DNA of 64,000 nt from Bog-473 sp963807675 (lineage in GTDB: Bacteria > Actinomycetota > Acidimicrobiia > Acidimicrobiales > RAAP-2): NCBI GenBank assembly GCA_963807675.1, contig CAWECP010000012.1, forward strand, positions 124,001 through 188,000, read 5' to 3'. Shown here in pieces: positions 7,538 to 15,805 of the stretch. Numbering within the stretch: the stretch's first letter is position 1; each line of letters starts with the position of its first letter. Below the pieces are notes generated by a model. The model was not told the DNA's origin. It saw nothing but the letters and a program-made list of their open reading frames with translations, and searched no databases. The translations under genes and the position numbers were made by a program.

Positions 7538-8314
7538 TCAGAGGCTCTGCATGGCGTCATACACCGACGTCGAGATCGACCGGTACGCCAACGCTCCCGG
7601 TGACGTCGGCGCATGCTGGAGCACGGACTGCCCGAGGCCCGGTGCCTCCGCAAAGCGCACCGATTTGGGCACCGGCGGCTCGAAGAGGGGAAGGCCGTAC
7701 TTCTCCTCCACCTCCGCCAGCACCTTGCGGGCGTGCGTCGTCCGCCCGTCGTACATGGTCGGGATGACACCCATGACGCGCAGCCTGTCGTTGGCGAACT
7801 GGCGCACATCTTCGATCGTCTCGAGCAGCTGCCCCACGCCGCGGTGACTCAGAGCTTCGCACTGCAGAGGCACGATGACGGCCTCGGCTGCGGTCAGCCC
7901 GTTGATCGTCAGCACCCCGAGTGACGGCGGACAGTCGATGAGCACCGCGTCGTAGTCGCAGAGCACCGGGAGGAGTGCCTTGGCCAGGACGTGCTCGCGC
8001 CCCGTGCGGCTCAAGAGGTGCACTTCGGCGCCGGCCAAATCGATCGTCGCCGGGACCAGCGACAACCCATCCACCTTCGGCACCTGGCGGATCACCTCGG
8101 CGAGTCGGGAGCGGCGCACCAGAACATCGTGCAGCGACACGCTGAGTTCATCCGGGTCGAACCCGAGTGAGAACGTCAGGCAGGCTTGGGGATCGAGGTC
8201 AACCACCAGCACCCGCCGTCCCTGCTCGGCCAGGGCGACACCGATCGACTGCACGGTGGTCGTCTTGGCCACGCCGCCTTTCTGGTTGGCGACGGCGACG
8301 ACTTTGATGACCAT
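7538..8314 (-). CDS. ParA/Soj-type ATPase (orphan)
   Basis: This 258-residue cytoplasmic P-loop ATPase has a deviant Walker A, KGGVAKTT (residues 12-19), where most chromosomal ParA proteins have KGGVGKTT. Walker A' (VVDLDPQA) and Walker B (VLIDCPPSLG) are present. Such ATPases form dimers on DNA and position cargo such as plasmids, chromosomes or protein clusters. No ParB gene or parS site is evident nearby, so a chromosome-partition role is unlikely at this locus. ATG at 8314 is supported by TATGCT 6 nt upstream, which fits a leaderless mRNA. It is coupled to the downstream zinc-ribbon gene. Confidence 0.88.
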   Translation of the reverse strand: MVIKVVAVANQKGGVAKTTTVQSIGVALAEQGRRVLVVDLDPQACLTFSLGFDPDELSVSLHDVLVRRSRLAEVIRQVPKVDGLSLVPATIDLAGAEVHLLSRTGREHVLAKALLPVLCDYDAVLIDCPPSLGVLTINGLTAAEAVIVPLQCEALSHRGVGQLLETIEDVRQFANDRLRVMGVIPTMYDGRTTHARKVLAEVEEKYGLPLFEPPVPKSVRFAEAPGLGQSVLQHAPTSPGALAYRSISTSVYDAMQSL

Positions 8315-8320
8315 CGCGAA

Positions 8321-8326
8321 AGCATA
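8321..8326 (-). promoter_or_regulatory. -10 element of parA-like gene, leaderless
   Basis: TATGCT on the minus strand lies 6 nt before the ATG at 8314, placing the transcription start at or next to the start codon. No Shine-Dalgarno sequence is present. Confidence 0.55.
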
Positions 8327-8378
8327 GGACCGGGGACGCCACCCCTCCCGGGAGTGGCGCCACGCTGGACGTCCGTGG

Positions 8379-9554
8379 TCAGCGGTACGCAGCCTCCTCG
8401 GAGGCAACGTCCGCTACCAGGTCGCCCAGGGCGAGGTTGACGTCGTCCCCGTGGTACCCCCAGTCAGGTCCCAAGGTGGCCTTGACCACCGGGCGCGGGT
8501 CACCCGGCGCGGCCGTGACCTGCAGCCAGCTGGCGCCTTGCGAGTCCTCGCACTGGGCCGTGTACAAGGATGGGTACGACACCCAGCGCGCGGCGACCTT
8601 GACGCCCTGCGTCTTCGATCGGACCCTCAGGAAGTAGGGCTCCAGGCTGCCGGGCGCCGCGGAGAACGTCACCGGGTTCACGCAGGCCACACGCTGGCCC
8701 TTCGACAACGTCTGGCCCGACTGCAGGCTGACCCCCTTGCCGGCCCGGCCGAACAGCGAGTGGGCTGGCGGCGTCGAGCCGAAGCTCGAGTACGCGATGA
8801 CGCACCCAGTCTGGGCGGCTGAGCTACACGTGGGGATGTTCCGGAAGCTGCCGCCCACGTCTCCCTTCGTCGGGACTTGCACGTTGCCACCCAAGATGAT
8901 GGCGGAGACCAGCTGCTTACGGAGCTTGGAAGAGGGGTCGACTTCCTGACGCAGCAGCTTGATCAGCAGGGTGGCACCCTGAGAGTGTCCGATGAAGATG
9001 ATGGGACGGCCGTCGTTATCGTGCGTGATGAAGTCCTTCCAGGCCGACAGCAGGCTGTTGTAGGCCGTCTGGATGACACGGGGCTTGAGGAAGTCGCCGT
9101 CTTTGATAGCGGCACTGGTGGACTGGCGGTACATCGGCGCCCACACGTTGCACACCTGGGAGAAGCGCGACGCCTGAGCGACGGCGGCGCCTTGTTCTGC
9201 GGGCTGAATGGCCAGATTGGCGTTGTCCCCCGGCTCGGTCGACACGGTGGGGTAGACGTAGAAGCAGTCGAAGTTCTGAGCCGAGGCCGCGGTTGCCGGG
9301 TCCGTGTCCGCGGTGGCGCCCGTCGCCGTCACCGTGGTGCCGGCGCGGCTGTAGGTGCAGGGATCCGCAGGCAGGCCGGGCCGGCAGAGCCACACCGTCG
9401 GCGACGAGGTGTCGAGCGGCCGGGTCACCGCCGCCGTCGCGGCGGGGGTGCAGAGCCACGGCGCTACCAGGACGAGGACGGTGGCGGCGGCCAGAGAGGC
9501 GGCGACCGACCGAGCAGTAACTCGTCGCGCCGCCGTGCCCATGCCGAGGCCCAT
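8379..9554 (-). CDS. Secreted DUF3089 lipase-like alpha/beta hydrolase
   Basis: The 391-residue protein has a long signal peptide: basic RR near residues 9-10, then an Ala/Val-rich helix, with likely cleavage after an Ala-Thr-Ala-Ala run near residue 40. The mature part has FDCFYVYPT, typical of DUF3089, and the nucleophile elbow GHSQG in a PIIFIGHSQGATLL strand-turn-helix. Six or more Cys suggest disulfides outside the cell. DUF3089 proteins are predicted esterases or lipases; the substrate is unknown. ATG at 9554 is chosen because GGAGGGA lies 8 nt upstream and the signal peptide begins there. It is divergent from the MFS gene at 9802. Confidence 0.82.
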   Translation of the reverse strand: MGLGMGTAARRVTARSVAASLAAATVLVLVAPWLCTPAATAAVTRPLDTSSPTVWLCRPGLPADPCTYSRAGTTVTATGATADTDPATAASAQNFDCFYVYPTVSTEPGDNANLAIQPAEQGAAVAQASRFSQVCNVWAPMYRQSTSAAIKDGDFLKPRVIQTAYNSLLSAWKDFITHDNDGRPIIFIGHSQGATLLIKLLRQEVDPSSKLRKQLVSAIILGGNVQVPTKGDVGGSFRNIPTCSSAAQTGCVIAYSSFGSTPPAHSLFGRAGKGVSLQSGQTLSKGQRVACVNPVTFSAAPGSLEPYFLRVRSKTQGVKVAARWVSYPSLYTAQCEDSQGASWLQVTAAPGDPRPVVKATLGPDWGYHGDDVNLALGDLVADVASEEAAYR

Positions 9555-9801
9555 CGAGTCGCTCCCTCCGCGGTGTCCCGGGGTCCTCACTCTCCGGGGA
9601 CGCGGCCAGGGTAGGCGTCCGGGGCCGTCCGGTGGCGGCACGTGTCTTGTCGGCCTTTGCGGGTCCCCGTGACACCCGGCCGGGAACCCCGTGCCGGAGC
9701 CGGTCGCCCCAGCGAATAGGGTCAAGGGCCGGAGCGGCGGCGGCGGGCAGGCGGGGCCCCGTCAGTTGCTCCGGCCGGTCACACCCTTAAGGACGAGCCA
9801 C

Positions 9802-11274
9802 GTGCCCGCGTTTCGCATGAACCAGAAGATCGTGGTCGGAGCGGTGTTCGTCTCCGCCATGTTCATGAACATCATGGACATCACGATCGTGAACGTGGCT
9901 CTCCCGACGATCGGCCGGGACTTCCACATCCCACCCACCGCGGTGGACGGTGTCGTCATCGCCTACCTCGTCAGTCTGGCCGTGTTCATACCGGCCTCGG
10001 GCTGGTTGGGCGATCGCTTCGGTGGCAAGCGCGTCCTGATGGTCGCCATCGTCGTCTTCACCCTCGGGTCCGTCATGTGCGGACTGGCCCAGAACATGAC
10101 GGAGCTCGTCGTCTTCCGCGTCATCCAAGGGGCCGGCGGCGGCATGATGGCACCGGTCGGCATGGCCATGCTCTATCGGGTCTTCCCGCCTTCGGAGCGG
10201 ATACGGGCGGCCAGCATCATGACCGTGCCCACCACCATGGCCCCGGCACTCGGACCAGTAATCGGCGGCTTCCTGGTGACCGAGATCTCCTGGCGCTGGG
10301 TCTTCTTCGTCAACCTCCCGCTCGGGATCATCGCGGTGACCTTCGGCGCGCTCTTTCTCGAGCGGATCGGGGCCAGCGACGCCGGGCGCTTCGACCTGCC
10401 CGGCTTCGTCCTCGGCGGCGCGGGCCTGGGGCTGCTCATGTACGGCGTCTCCGAAGGGCCGCTGAAGTCGTGGTCGTCGCCCGATGTCGTCGCCAGCTGC
10501 GTGATCGGTGCCGTGCTGCTGGCCGCGCTCGTCTTCGTGGAGCTGCGGACGCCGAGGCCCATGGTCGACCTGCGCCTGCTCTCCGGCCGGCTGTTCCGCT
10601 CGACCAACATGGTGATGTTCCTGGCGGCCGCCGCCTTCCTGGGCATGCTCTACCTGATCCCCCTCTACTTCCAAGATGCGAGAGGCCTTTCGGCCTTGCA
10701 GTCGGGACTGTCGACCTTCCCTGAGGCGTTCGGCGTCATGATCGGCGCCCAACTGGCCAGCCGGGTCATCTACCCCCGGGTCGGCCCACGCCGCCACATC
10801 ACGGCCGGGCTGCTCGGCCTGGCCCTGTGCATGCTGGCGCTGACCCAGATCAGCCTCGTCACCAACCTCTGGCTCATCCGGGGCCTCATGTTCCTGCTCG
10901 GACTGATGATGGCGCAGGTCATGGTGCCCACCCAGGGCGCCTCCTTCGCGATGATCTCACCCGAGTCGATGGGCCGGGCCTCGACCTTCTTCAACACCAT
11001 GCGCCAGGTCGGCAGTGCAGTCGGCGTGGCCGTCCTCTCCACCGTGCTGATCGGCGTCGGGTCGGCCGAGGCGGCCGGCAACGCCGGTGCTGCGCCCGAC
11101 CTGACGGCGTACCACCTCGCCTTTGTGGCCGCGGCCTGCTTTGCCCTGGCGGGAGCTGCCTTCTCGCTGACCATTCACGACAGCGATGCCGCGGAGACCA
11201 TTGTGCGGCGCGGTCGCGCCGCCCGGGCCCCGGCACCGTCGCCGCCTGTCCTCGCGCCCGAGCACGCGGTGTGA
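9802..11274 (+). CDS. MFS drug exporter, DHA2 (EmrB) type, 14 helices
   Basis: The 490-residue protein has 14 predicted helices. Motif D (MDITIVNVALPTIG) is in the first helix, motif A is GWLGDRFGGKRVLM, and motif C is APALGPVIGGFL. This is the EmrB branch of proton-driven multidrug exporters. GTG at 9802 is chosen with AAGGACGAG 6 nt upstream; an ATG at 9817 is an alternative. It overlaps the LOG-family gene by GTGA, so the two are translationally coupled. It is distinct in sequence from the exporter at 5483-7120. Confidence 0.87.
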   Translation: MPAFRMNQKIVVGAVFVSAMFMNIMDITIVNVALPTIGRDFHIPPTAVDGVVIAYLVSLAVFIPASGWLGDRFGGKRVLMVAIVVFTLGSVMCGLAQNMTELVVFRVIQGAGGGMMAPVGMAMLYRVFPPSERIRAASIMTVPTTMAPALGPVIGGFLVTEISWRWVFFVNLPLGIIAVTFGALFLERIGASDAGRFDLPGFVLGGAGLGLLMYGVSEGPLKSWSSPDVVASCVIGAVLLAALVFVELRTPRPMVDLRLLSGRLFRSTNMVMFLAAAAFLGMLYLIPLYFQDARGLSALQSGLSTFPEAFGVMIGAQLASRVIYPRVGPRRHITAGLLGLALCMLALTQISLVTNLWLIRGLMFLLGLMMAQVMVPTQGASFAMISPESMGRASTFFNTMRQVGSAVGVAVLSTVLIGVGSAEAAGNAGAAPDLTAYHLAFVAAACFALAGAAFSLTIHDSDAAETIVRRGRAARAPAPSPPVLAPEHAV

Positions 11275-12023
11275 CCAGCGTCTGCGTGTTCTGCGGCTCG
11301 AGCACGGGCAGCAACCCGGCCTTCGCATCGGCGGCAAGGCGGATGGGGGCGGGACTGGCTGCCCGGGGCCTCGGGCTGGTCTATGGGGGCGGCTCGGTCG
11401 GCCTCATGGGCGTCGTGGCCGACGCGGTCCTGGAAGCCGGTGGGCGGGCCACCGGGGTCATCACCGAGGCGCTGGCGGGCCACGAGATCGCCCATGGTGA
11501 GCTCAGCGATCTGCACGTGGTCCGGACGATGCACGACCGCAAGGCGCTCATGGCCGAGCTGTCGGACGCGTTCGTCATGCTGCCGGGCGGGTTCGGCACC
11601 TACGAGGAATTCATGGAGTCGGTGACCTGGGTGCAGCTCGGCATCCACGACAAGCACTGTGGGATCCTCAACGTCGACGGCTTCTACGACGGGTTGCTGA
11701 CCTTTCTCGGCCATGCCGTCGACTCCGGCTTCATCCGCCGGGAGCAGGTCGAGGGACTCTCCGTCTCCGACGACGTCGACGCCCTGCTCGATGTCATCGT
11801 CAGCTCCGCGCGGTCGCCTGGCTCCCCGGTGACGCACGCGCCAGACCGGCTTCCGGGAACAACGTCCGGTCGACCACTCGATGAGCGGCTGATACCACGT
11901 TCGTGTGACGTATTTCGGCTACCCGACCGCCGGTTCACTCATCCGCGACGCGGCAGGAGCAATACGTCGTGCAACTCGTCGCGTCCCGCCAGGTCCGTCA
12001 AAAGAGCCGCCACCGACGAGTAG
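11271..12023 (+). CDS. LOG family protein (cytokinin riboside 5'-monophosphate phosphoribohydrolase type)
   Basis: The protein has the Rossmann start VCVFCGSSTGSNPAF, a GLVYGGGSVGLMG loop, and the signature PGGFGTYEEFME (residues 103-114), which holds the catalytic Arg/Glu network in LOG enzymes. These cleave AMP-type nucleotides such as cytokinin ribotides to base plus ribose 5-phosphate. The conserved domain ends near residue 185. A further tail of about 65 residues rich in Arg, Pro and Ser overlaps the 3' end of the convergent methyltransferase by 85 bp and looks like read-through of non-coding sequence. It starts with GTG in the GTGA overlap with the exporter gene. Confidence 0.82.
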   Translation: MTSVCVFCGSSTGSNPAFASAARRMGAGLAARGLGLVYGGGSVGLMGVVADAVLEAGGRATGVITEALAGHEIAHGELSDLHVVRTMHDRKALMAELSDAFVMLPGGFGTYEEFMESVTWVQLGIHDKHCGILNVDGFYDGLLTFLGHAVDSGFIRREQVEGLSVSDDVDALLDVIVSSARSPGSPVTHAPDRLPGTTSGRPLDERLIPRSCDVFRLPDRRFTHPRRGRSNTSCNSSRPARSVKRAATDE

Positions 12024-12970
12024 GGCTTCTCGGCCCCGCTGTCCTCGTCCAGCAGCGACGGTGTGTAGCCGAGGCTCTCGAAGTACCCGAGATAGTCGGC
12101 CGGCGACATGCCCGAGACGCGCGCCAGCATCTCGCCCTTCAGCTCGGTGGTGACAATGGGCCGGTCCCGCTCGATCAGTCCGGTGGCACCTTTGACCACC
12201 CGGCCCTCGGCCCCCTCGACGTCCATCTTCAGGAAGCCGACGGCGCCCTCGACGATGTCGTCCAGGCGGAAGGTCGGCACCACCACCCCGGGGCGGGACA
12301 AGAGGTCGCCGTCGTCGACGATCCCGCCGTTCGAGCCGACATGGGTCGAGTAGTAGGCCCATCCGGGCGCGACGTCGGCGGCCACGGGGAGGAGCTCCAC
12401 GTTGGTGGCATTGGCCAGGCGCAGCGACGACAGGAGAAGCCGGCAGTTCTCCGAGTTCGGCTCGAGGGCGATGACGCGGCCCGAGGGGCCGACCAGCTTG
12501 GAGGCCAACAGCGAGTAGTAGCCGAGGTTGGCACCCACGTCGACCACGGTCATTCCCGGCTCGCAGTAGCGCTCGAACACCGCCGTCAGGTGAGGCTCGT
12601 AGGTCCCGGAACGCAGGCCTGGCGTCACGGCGGCATCGGCCGCGTCGCACAACAGCTCGACGGCACCGACGGTGCAGCGCACCGCGTCGCCCTCGGTGAG
12701 CTGGACGGAGAACGCAGTCGGCGCGACCTGGTGCTCGACCGTGCCGAGCATGCGGCGGATGGTCGACGGCCGGGTCAGGTCGCCCGCGCCCGCCTCGTCG
12801 ACCTCGGGGCGGAGCTCGTCGGGCAGCGTCGGGTACAGCAGGTGCACCAGCTGCTCGTAGCTGAGGCCACGCTCGGGGATGGTGCCGCCAAGACCGTGCA
12901 CGATCCGATCGCGCAGAGGTCGGAGCGTTTCCTTCATCGTCCGCCGCCGGTCGTGGTCCTGGTACTCCAT
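11939..12970 (-). CDS. FkbM family SAM-dependent methyltransferase
   Basis: The 343-residue protein has a C-terminal FkbM domain with VVDVGANLGYYS (SAM loop), RVIALEPN (acidic loop after the second strand) and FLKMDVEGAE (the family hallmark). FkbM enzymes O-methylate sugars, glycolipids or polyketides. The N-terminal 100 residues are helical and not assigned. ATG at 12970 is supported by TACCGT (complement of 12980-12985) 9 nt upstream; an ATG at 12937 is an alternative. It stands alone on its strand and is convergent with the LOG gene. Confidence 0.83.
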   Translation of the reverse strand: MEYQDHDRRRTMKETLRPLRDRIVHGLGGTIPERGLSYEQLVHLLYPTLPDELRPEVDEAGAGDLTRPSTIRRMLGTVEHQVAPTAFSVQLTEGDAVRCTVGAVELLCDAADAAVTPGLRSGTYEPHLTAVFERYCEPGMTVVDVGANLGYYSLLASKLVGPSGRVIALEPNSENCRLLLSSLRLANATNVELLPVAADVAPGWAYYSTHVGSNGGIVDDGDLLSRPGVVVPTFRLDDIVEGAVGFLKMDVEGAEGRVVKGATGLIERDRPIVTTELKGEMLARVSGMSPADYLGYFESLGYTPSLLDEDSGAEKPYSSVAALLTDLAGRDELHDVLLLPRRG

Positions 12971-13409
12971 GTCCGGGCCACGGTACCCGCGATCGTGGTT
13001 GTTCCGGTCCCGTTGAGGACCACTCTGTGTGTGGGCCGTTCGGTCCGATGCAGCGTGGCCGAGGGTGAACGCGAGGCGATGACCCGCCGGACCCACCGAC
13101 AAGGTGGTGCCTCGACATGGGGCGGGCCGGTCCTTCGCATTCCGAAGATCCACTCGCCGGCGTCAATCCCGGATGGCGCTGTGAGCCGTTCTTCACGGTG
13201 AGCCCAGTAGCAGACGAAGCACTCGATCCACTCAGGTTGGTGTCTCCGCCATAGCTGGCCCGACACCACATAGGTGCCGACACCCAGGGCGGCGTTGGAG
13301 ACCGAGCAGGTTCCCCAACACCCGAACGAGTCTCGGCCTCGTCGGGCCGGAAGCGTCACGACCAAACTCTTACAACGCTGGCTCGGCCTACGGGGAATAG
13401 GCCATCTCG
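12971..13409. other. Gene-free stretch upstream of the methyltransferase
   Basis: About 440 bp between the methyltransferase start and tRNA-Arg contain long open frames but none with a recognisable domain, ribosome site or consistent codon pattern. Apart from the -10-like TACCGT of the methyltransferase, nothing is called here. Confidence 0.45.
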
Positions 13410-13483
13410 CGCCCCGGGAGGGATTCGAACCCCCGTAAAACGGATTAGAAGTCCGTTGCCTAAGTCCGCTCGGCCACCGGGGC
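13410..13483 (-). tRNA. tRNA-Arg (anticodon TCT)
   Basis: On the minus strand the acceptor GCCCCGG pairs with CCGGGGC (discriminator G). The anticodon arm is ACGGA-CTTCTAA-TCCGT with anticodon TCT, and the T arm contains GTTCGAATC. CCA is not encoded. It faces away from tRNA-His, 137 bp to the right. Confidence 0.95.
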
Positions 13484-13619
13484 GGGCCGACGTCGTGCCG
13501 GCACCGCACAGCCTGACATAGGCCCTTCGGCGGGCGGTGGCAAGAGTGGGCAGAGGTCGCACCGAGGCTGCCGAAGGCGTGCCGGCCCCATCGGGCGGTG
13601 TGCCACACTTGTGCCCCTC

Positions 13620-13694
13620 GGTGGGCGTAGCTCAGTTGGTTAGAGCGCCAGGTTGTGGTCCTGGAGGTCGGGGGTTCGAGACCCCTCGCTCACC
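13620..13694 (+). tRNA. tRNA-His (anticodon GTG)
   Basis: The acceptor GTGGGCG pairs with CGCTCAC. There is an encoded extra G at 13620 opposite C73, the hallmark of tRNA-His. The anticodon arm is CCAGG-TTGTGGT-CCTGG with anticodon GTG. The T arm has GTTCGAGAC. CCA is not encoded. Confidence 0.95.
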
Positions 13695-13766
13695 CCGAAA
13701 CATGGCGTGGGCCTGCGCTGTTGGCTTACGGCCCGCGTCTCCTGGCACGACTGGGGAGGTCCTGGA

Positions 13767-14567
13767 GTGAGTCCTTCGGCGAACGGTCGCACCGTCCTGG
13801 TGACGGGTGCCTCGTCGGGCATCGGCGCGGCCGTGGCCCGCGAGCTGGCGAGGCGCGGTGACACCGTGGCGCTCGTGGCCCGGCGCGCCAATCGGCTCGA
13901 CGAGGTCCTGGCCGAGTGCCGCGTCACGTCACCGCGCTCGGCCCGCTGGGCGGCCGACCTCTCGGACCCGACCGATGCAGCCGCCCTGACCCTCGACATC
14001 TGGGACGAATACGGAAGCCTCGACGTCGTGATCAACAACGCTGCCGTGCCGATGCGCCGCCACGCCACCCGTCTCACCATGGCGGAGGTAGAGCGAACCA
14101 TGCGCATCAACTACCTGTCGCCGGTCGCCATCACCCTGGCCGTGCTGCCCCGCATGCTGGAGCGCGGCGCGGGGACCATCGTCAACGTGTCGAGTCTGGG
14201 TGGTCGACTGGGTATCACGACCGAAGCCGCCTATTCGGGGTCGAAGTTCGCCCTTGCCGGCTGGAGCGAGTCGGCCGCCATCGACCTCGATGGCACGGGC
14301 GTGGCCGTGAAGCTCATCCTCCCCGGTGCCATCGACACCGAAATCTGGGACCAACCAGACAACGATGCGCCCCTCTACGACGGACCGAAAGAATCGCCGG
14401 AGTCGATTGCCGGCGCCATCGTCGACGCCATCGACAGCGAGCACTTCGAGCATTACCTGCCCGACATGAAGGCGGTCATTGAGATGAAGACCACGGACAT
14501 CGACACGTTCATCACCGGCATGCGCGCCTTCAAGGAGCAGGCAGCAAGCGAGGGGGCAGGCTCGTGA
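13767..14567 (+). CDS. Short-chain dehydrogenase/reductase (classical SDR)
   Basis: The 266-residue protein has the NAD(P) loop TGASSGIG (13-20), NNAAV (90-94), catalytic Ser142/143, and Tyr156-x3-Lys160. The Arg-Arg after the second strand (ARRANR) suggests NADP preference. The start GTG at 13767 has GGAGG upstream at 13754-13758; upstream reading would enter tRNA-His. It is coupled by GTGA to the zinc-type dehydrogenase, so both likely act on one substrate, perhaps a sugar, polyol or alcohol. The substrate is not deducible. Confidence 0.88.
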   Translation: MSPSANGRTVLVTGASSGIGAAVARELARRGDTVALVARRANRLDEVLAECRVTSPRSARWAADLSDPTDAAALTLDIWDEYGSLDVVINNAAVPMRRHATRLTMAEVERTMRINYLSPVAITLAVLPRMLERGAGTIVNVSSLGGRLGITTEAAYSGSKFALAGWSESAAIDLDGTGVAVKLILPGAIDTEIWDQPDNDAPLYDGPKESPESIAGAIVDAIDSEHFEHYLPDMKAVIEMKTTDIDTFITGMRAFKEQAASEGAGS

Positions 14568-15802
14568 AGGCGCTCCTCTTCGGCGCGCCGCCGGCCGAGG
14601 GCGACGCGCGGCCCACCCCAGAGGACGAGCTGGAGGCCGCACTAGTCGGCATCCCGTTCGGCCTCCACGAGATCGCCGACGCGCGGCTGGTCCGCCCCGA
14701 CTGGGTGCTGACCAAGCCGATCCTCTCGGGCATCTGCGGATCGGACGCCAAGCTCGTGCTGGGCGACTTCAACACCGGCGACATCGACAACCCTATGGCC
14801 GCCTTCTCCTCGCTCCCCCACGTGCCCGGACACGAGGTGGTGGCCCAGGTGACCGCGCTCGGGCCCGAGGCGCGCGGGCTCGACGTCGGCCAGCGAGTGG
14901 TGCTGAACCCTTGGCTGACGTGCGGCCCGCGCGGCATCGACCCGCCGTGCCCCCCGTGCCGGGACGGTGACCTGAGCCTGTGCTGGAGCTTCACCAAGGG
15001 CGAGCTGGGTCCCGGCGTCCACGTGGGGGTTATCACCAACGCGCCCGGCGCGTGGGCCGAGGGGCTGGCGGCGCACGATTCCATGCTGATCCCCGTACCC
15101 GACGGCGTCTCCGACGAGGCCGCCGTCCTGGCCGACCCGTTCTCCGTTTCCTTCCACGCCATCGTTCGCCATCCGCCACCGCCCTCCGGTCGCGTGCTCG
15201 TCTACGGGGCCGGAGCGTTGGGCCTGACCAGCGTCGCGATCTTGCGCAACCTGTACCCCGACGTCGAGGTGGGTGTGGTGGCCCGCTTCGAGGCCCAACG
15301 CGACATGGCGCGGCGCTTCGGCGCTTCGGCCGTCTTCGCCCACGAACCGCGATCGGCGCTGGTCGAGGAGCTGGCCGCCTGGTCCGGGGCCGTCCTTTAC
15401 CCCGCGCTCGATGGCCTCCCCGTGACCCATCCGGGCCACATCGACGTGGTCTACGACTCCATCGCCAAGGGAGAGACCCTCGAGGTCGGCGTGCGCGTCC
15501 TGGCCGAACGTGGGCGCCTGGTCTACACCGGCGTGGCCACTCCGGAGCGGTGGGAATCGACTCCCATCTACTTCAAGGAGATCACTTTGGCCGGCTCGAA
15601 CGCCTTCGGCATGGAAGAGTTCGACGGCAAGCGCCAGCATGCCATCGCGCACTACCTCGAGTTCGTGGCCGACGGGCGACTCGACATCACCCCGATGCTG
15701 ACCCACCGCTTCGCCCTCGAGGAATGGTGGCCCGCCCTCAAAGCACTGGCGCGCCAGGACCGTAGCGGTGCCTTGAAGGTCGCGTTCACCCCGAACGGTT
15801 GA
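14564..15802 (+). CDS. Zinc-dependent medium-chain alcohol/polyol dehydrogenase
   Basis: The 412-residue MDR protein has the catalytic zinc Cys in SGICGSD (about residue 60) and the GHE motif in HVPGHEVVAQV. A four-Cys structural zinc lobe lies at CGPRGIDPPCPPC...C. The Rossmann motif is VYGAGALGLTS. The lobe is longer than in standard ADH, and the whole protein is about 50 residues longer. The gene overlaps the SDR stop by GTGA. The pair, plus the nearby FGGY kinase and 2-hydroxyacid dehydrogenase, resembles polyol or sugar-acid catabolic clusters. Confidence 0.85.
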   Translation: MKALLFGAPPAEGDARPTPEDELEAALVGIPFGLHEIADARLVRPDWVLTKPILSGICGSDAKLVLGDFNTGDIDNPMAAFSSLPHVPGHEVVAQVTALGPEARGLDVGQRVVLNPWLTCGPRGIDPPCPPCRDGDLSLCWSFTKGELGPGVHVGVITNAPGAWAEGLAAHDSMLIPVPDGVSDEAAVLADPFSVSFHAIVRHPPPPSGRVLVYGAGALGLTSVAILRNLYPDVEVGVVARFEAQRDMARRFGASAVFAHEPRSALVEELAAWSGAVLYPALDGLPVTHPGHIDVVYDSIAKGETLEVGVRVLAERGRLVYTGVATPERWESTPIYFKEITLAGSNAFGMEEFDGKRQHAIAHYLEFVADGRLDITPMLTHRFALEEWWPALKALARQDRSGALKVAFTPNG

Positions 15803-15805
15803 GGC

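Noticed and set aside
5749..7767. Long plus-strand frame overlapping the exporter and ParA
   Set aside because: The product is Arg/Pro-rich and has no motif; the exporter frame and ParA explain the region.
7538..8314. Chromosome origin or partition locus near ParA
   Set aside because: No ParB, parS-like repeats, DnaA boxes or dnaA/dnaN genes are visible.
12934..13608. Minus-strand gene spanning tRNA-Arg and the methyltransferase start
   Set aside because: It would read through a tRNA gene and shows no domain.
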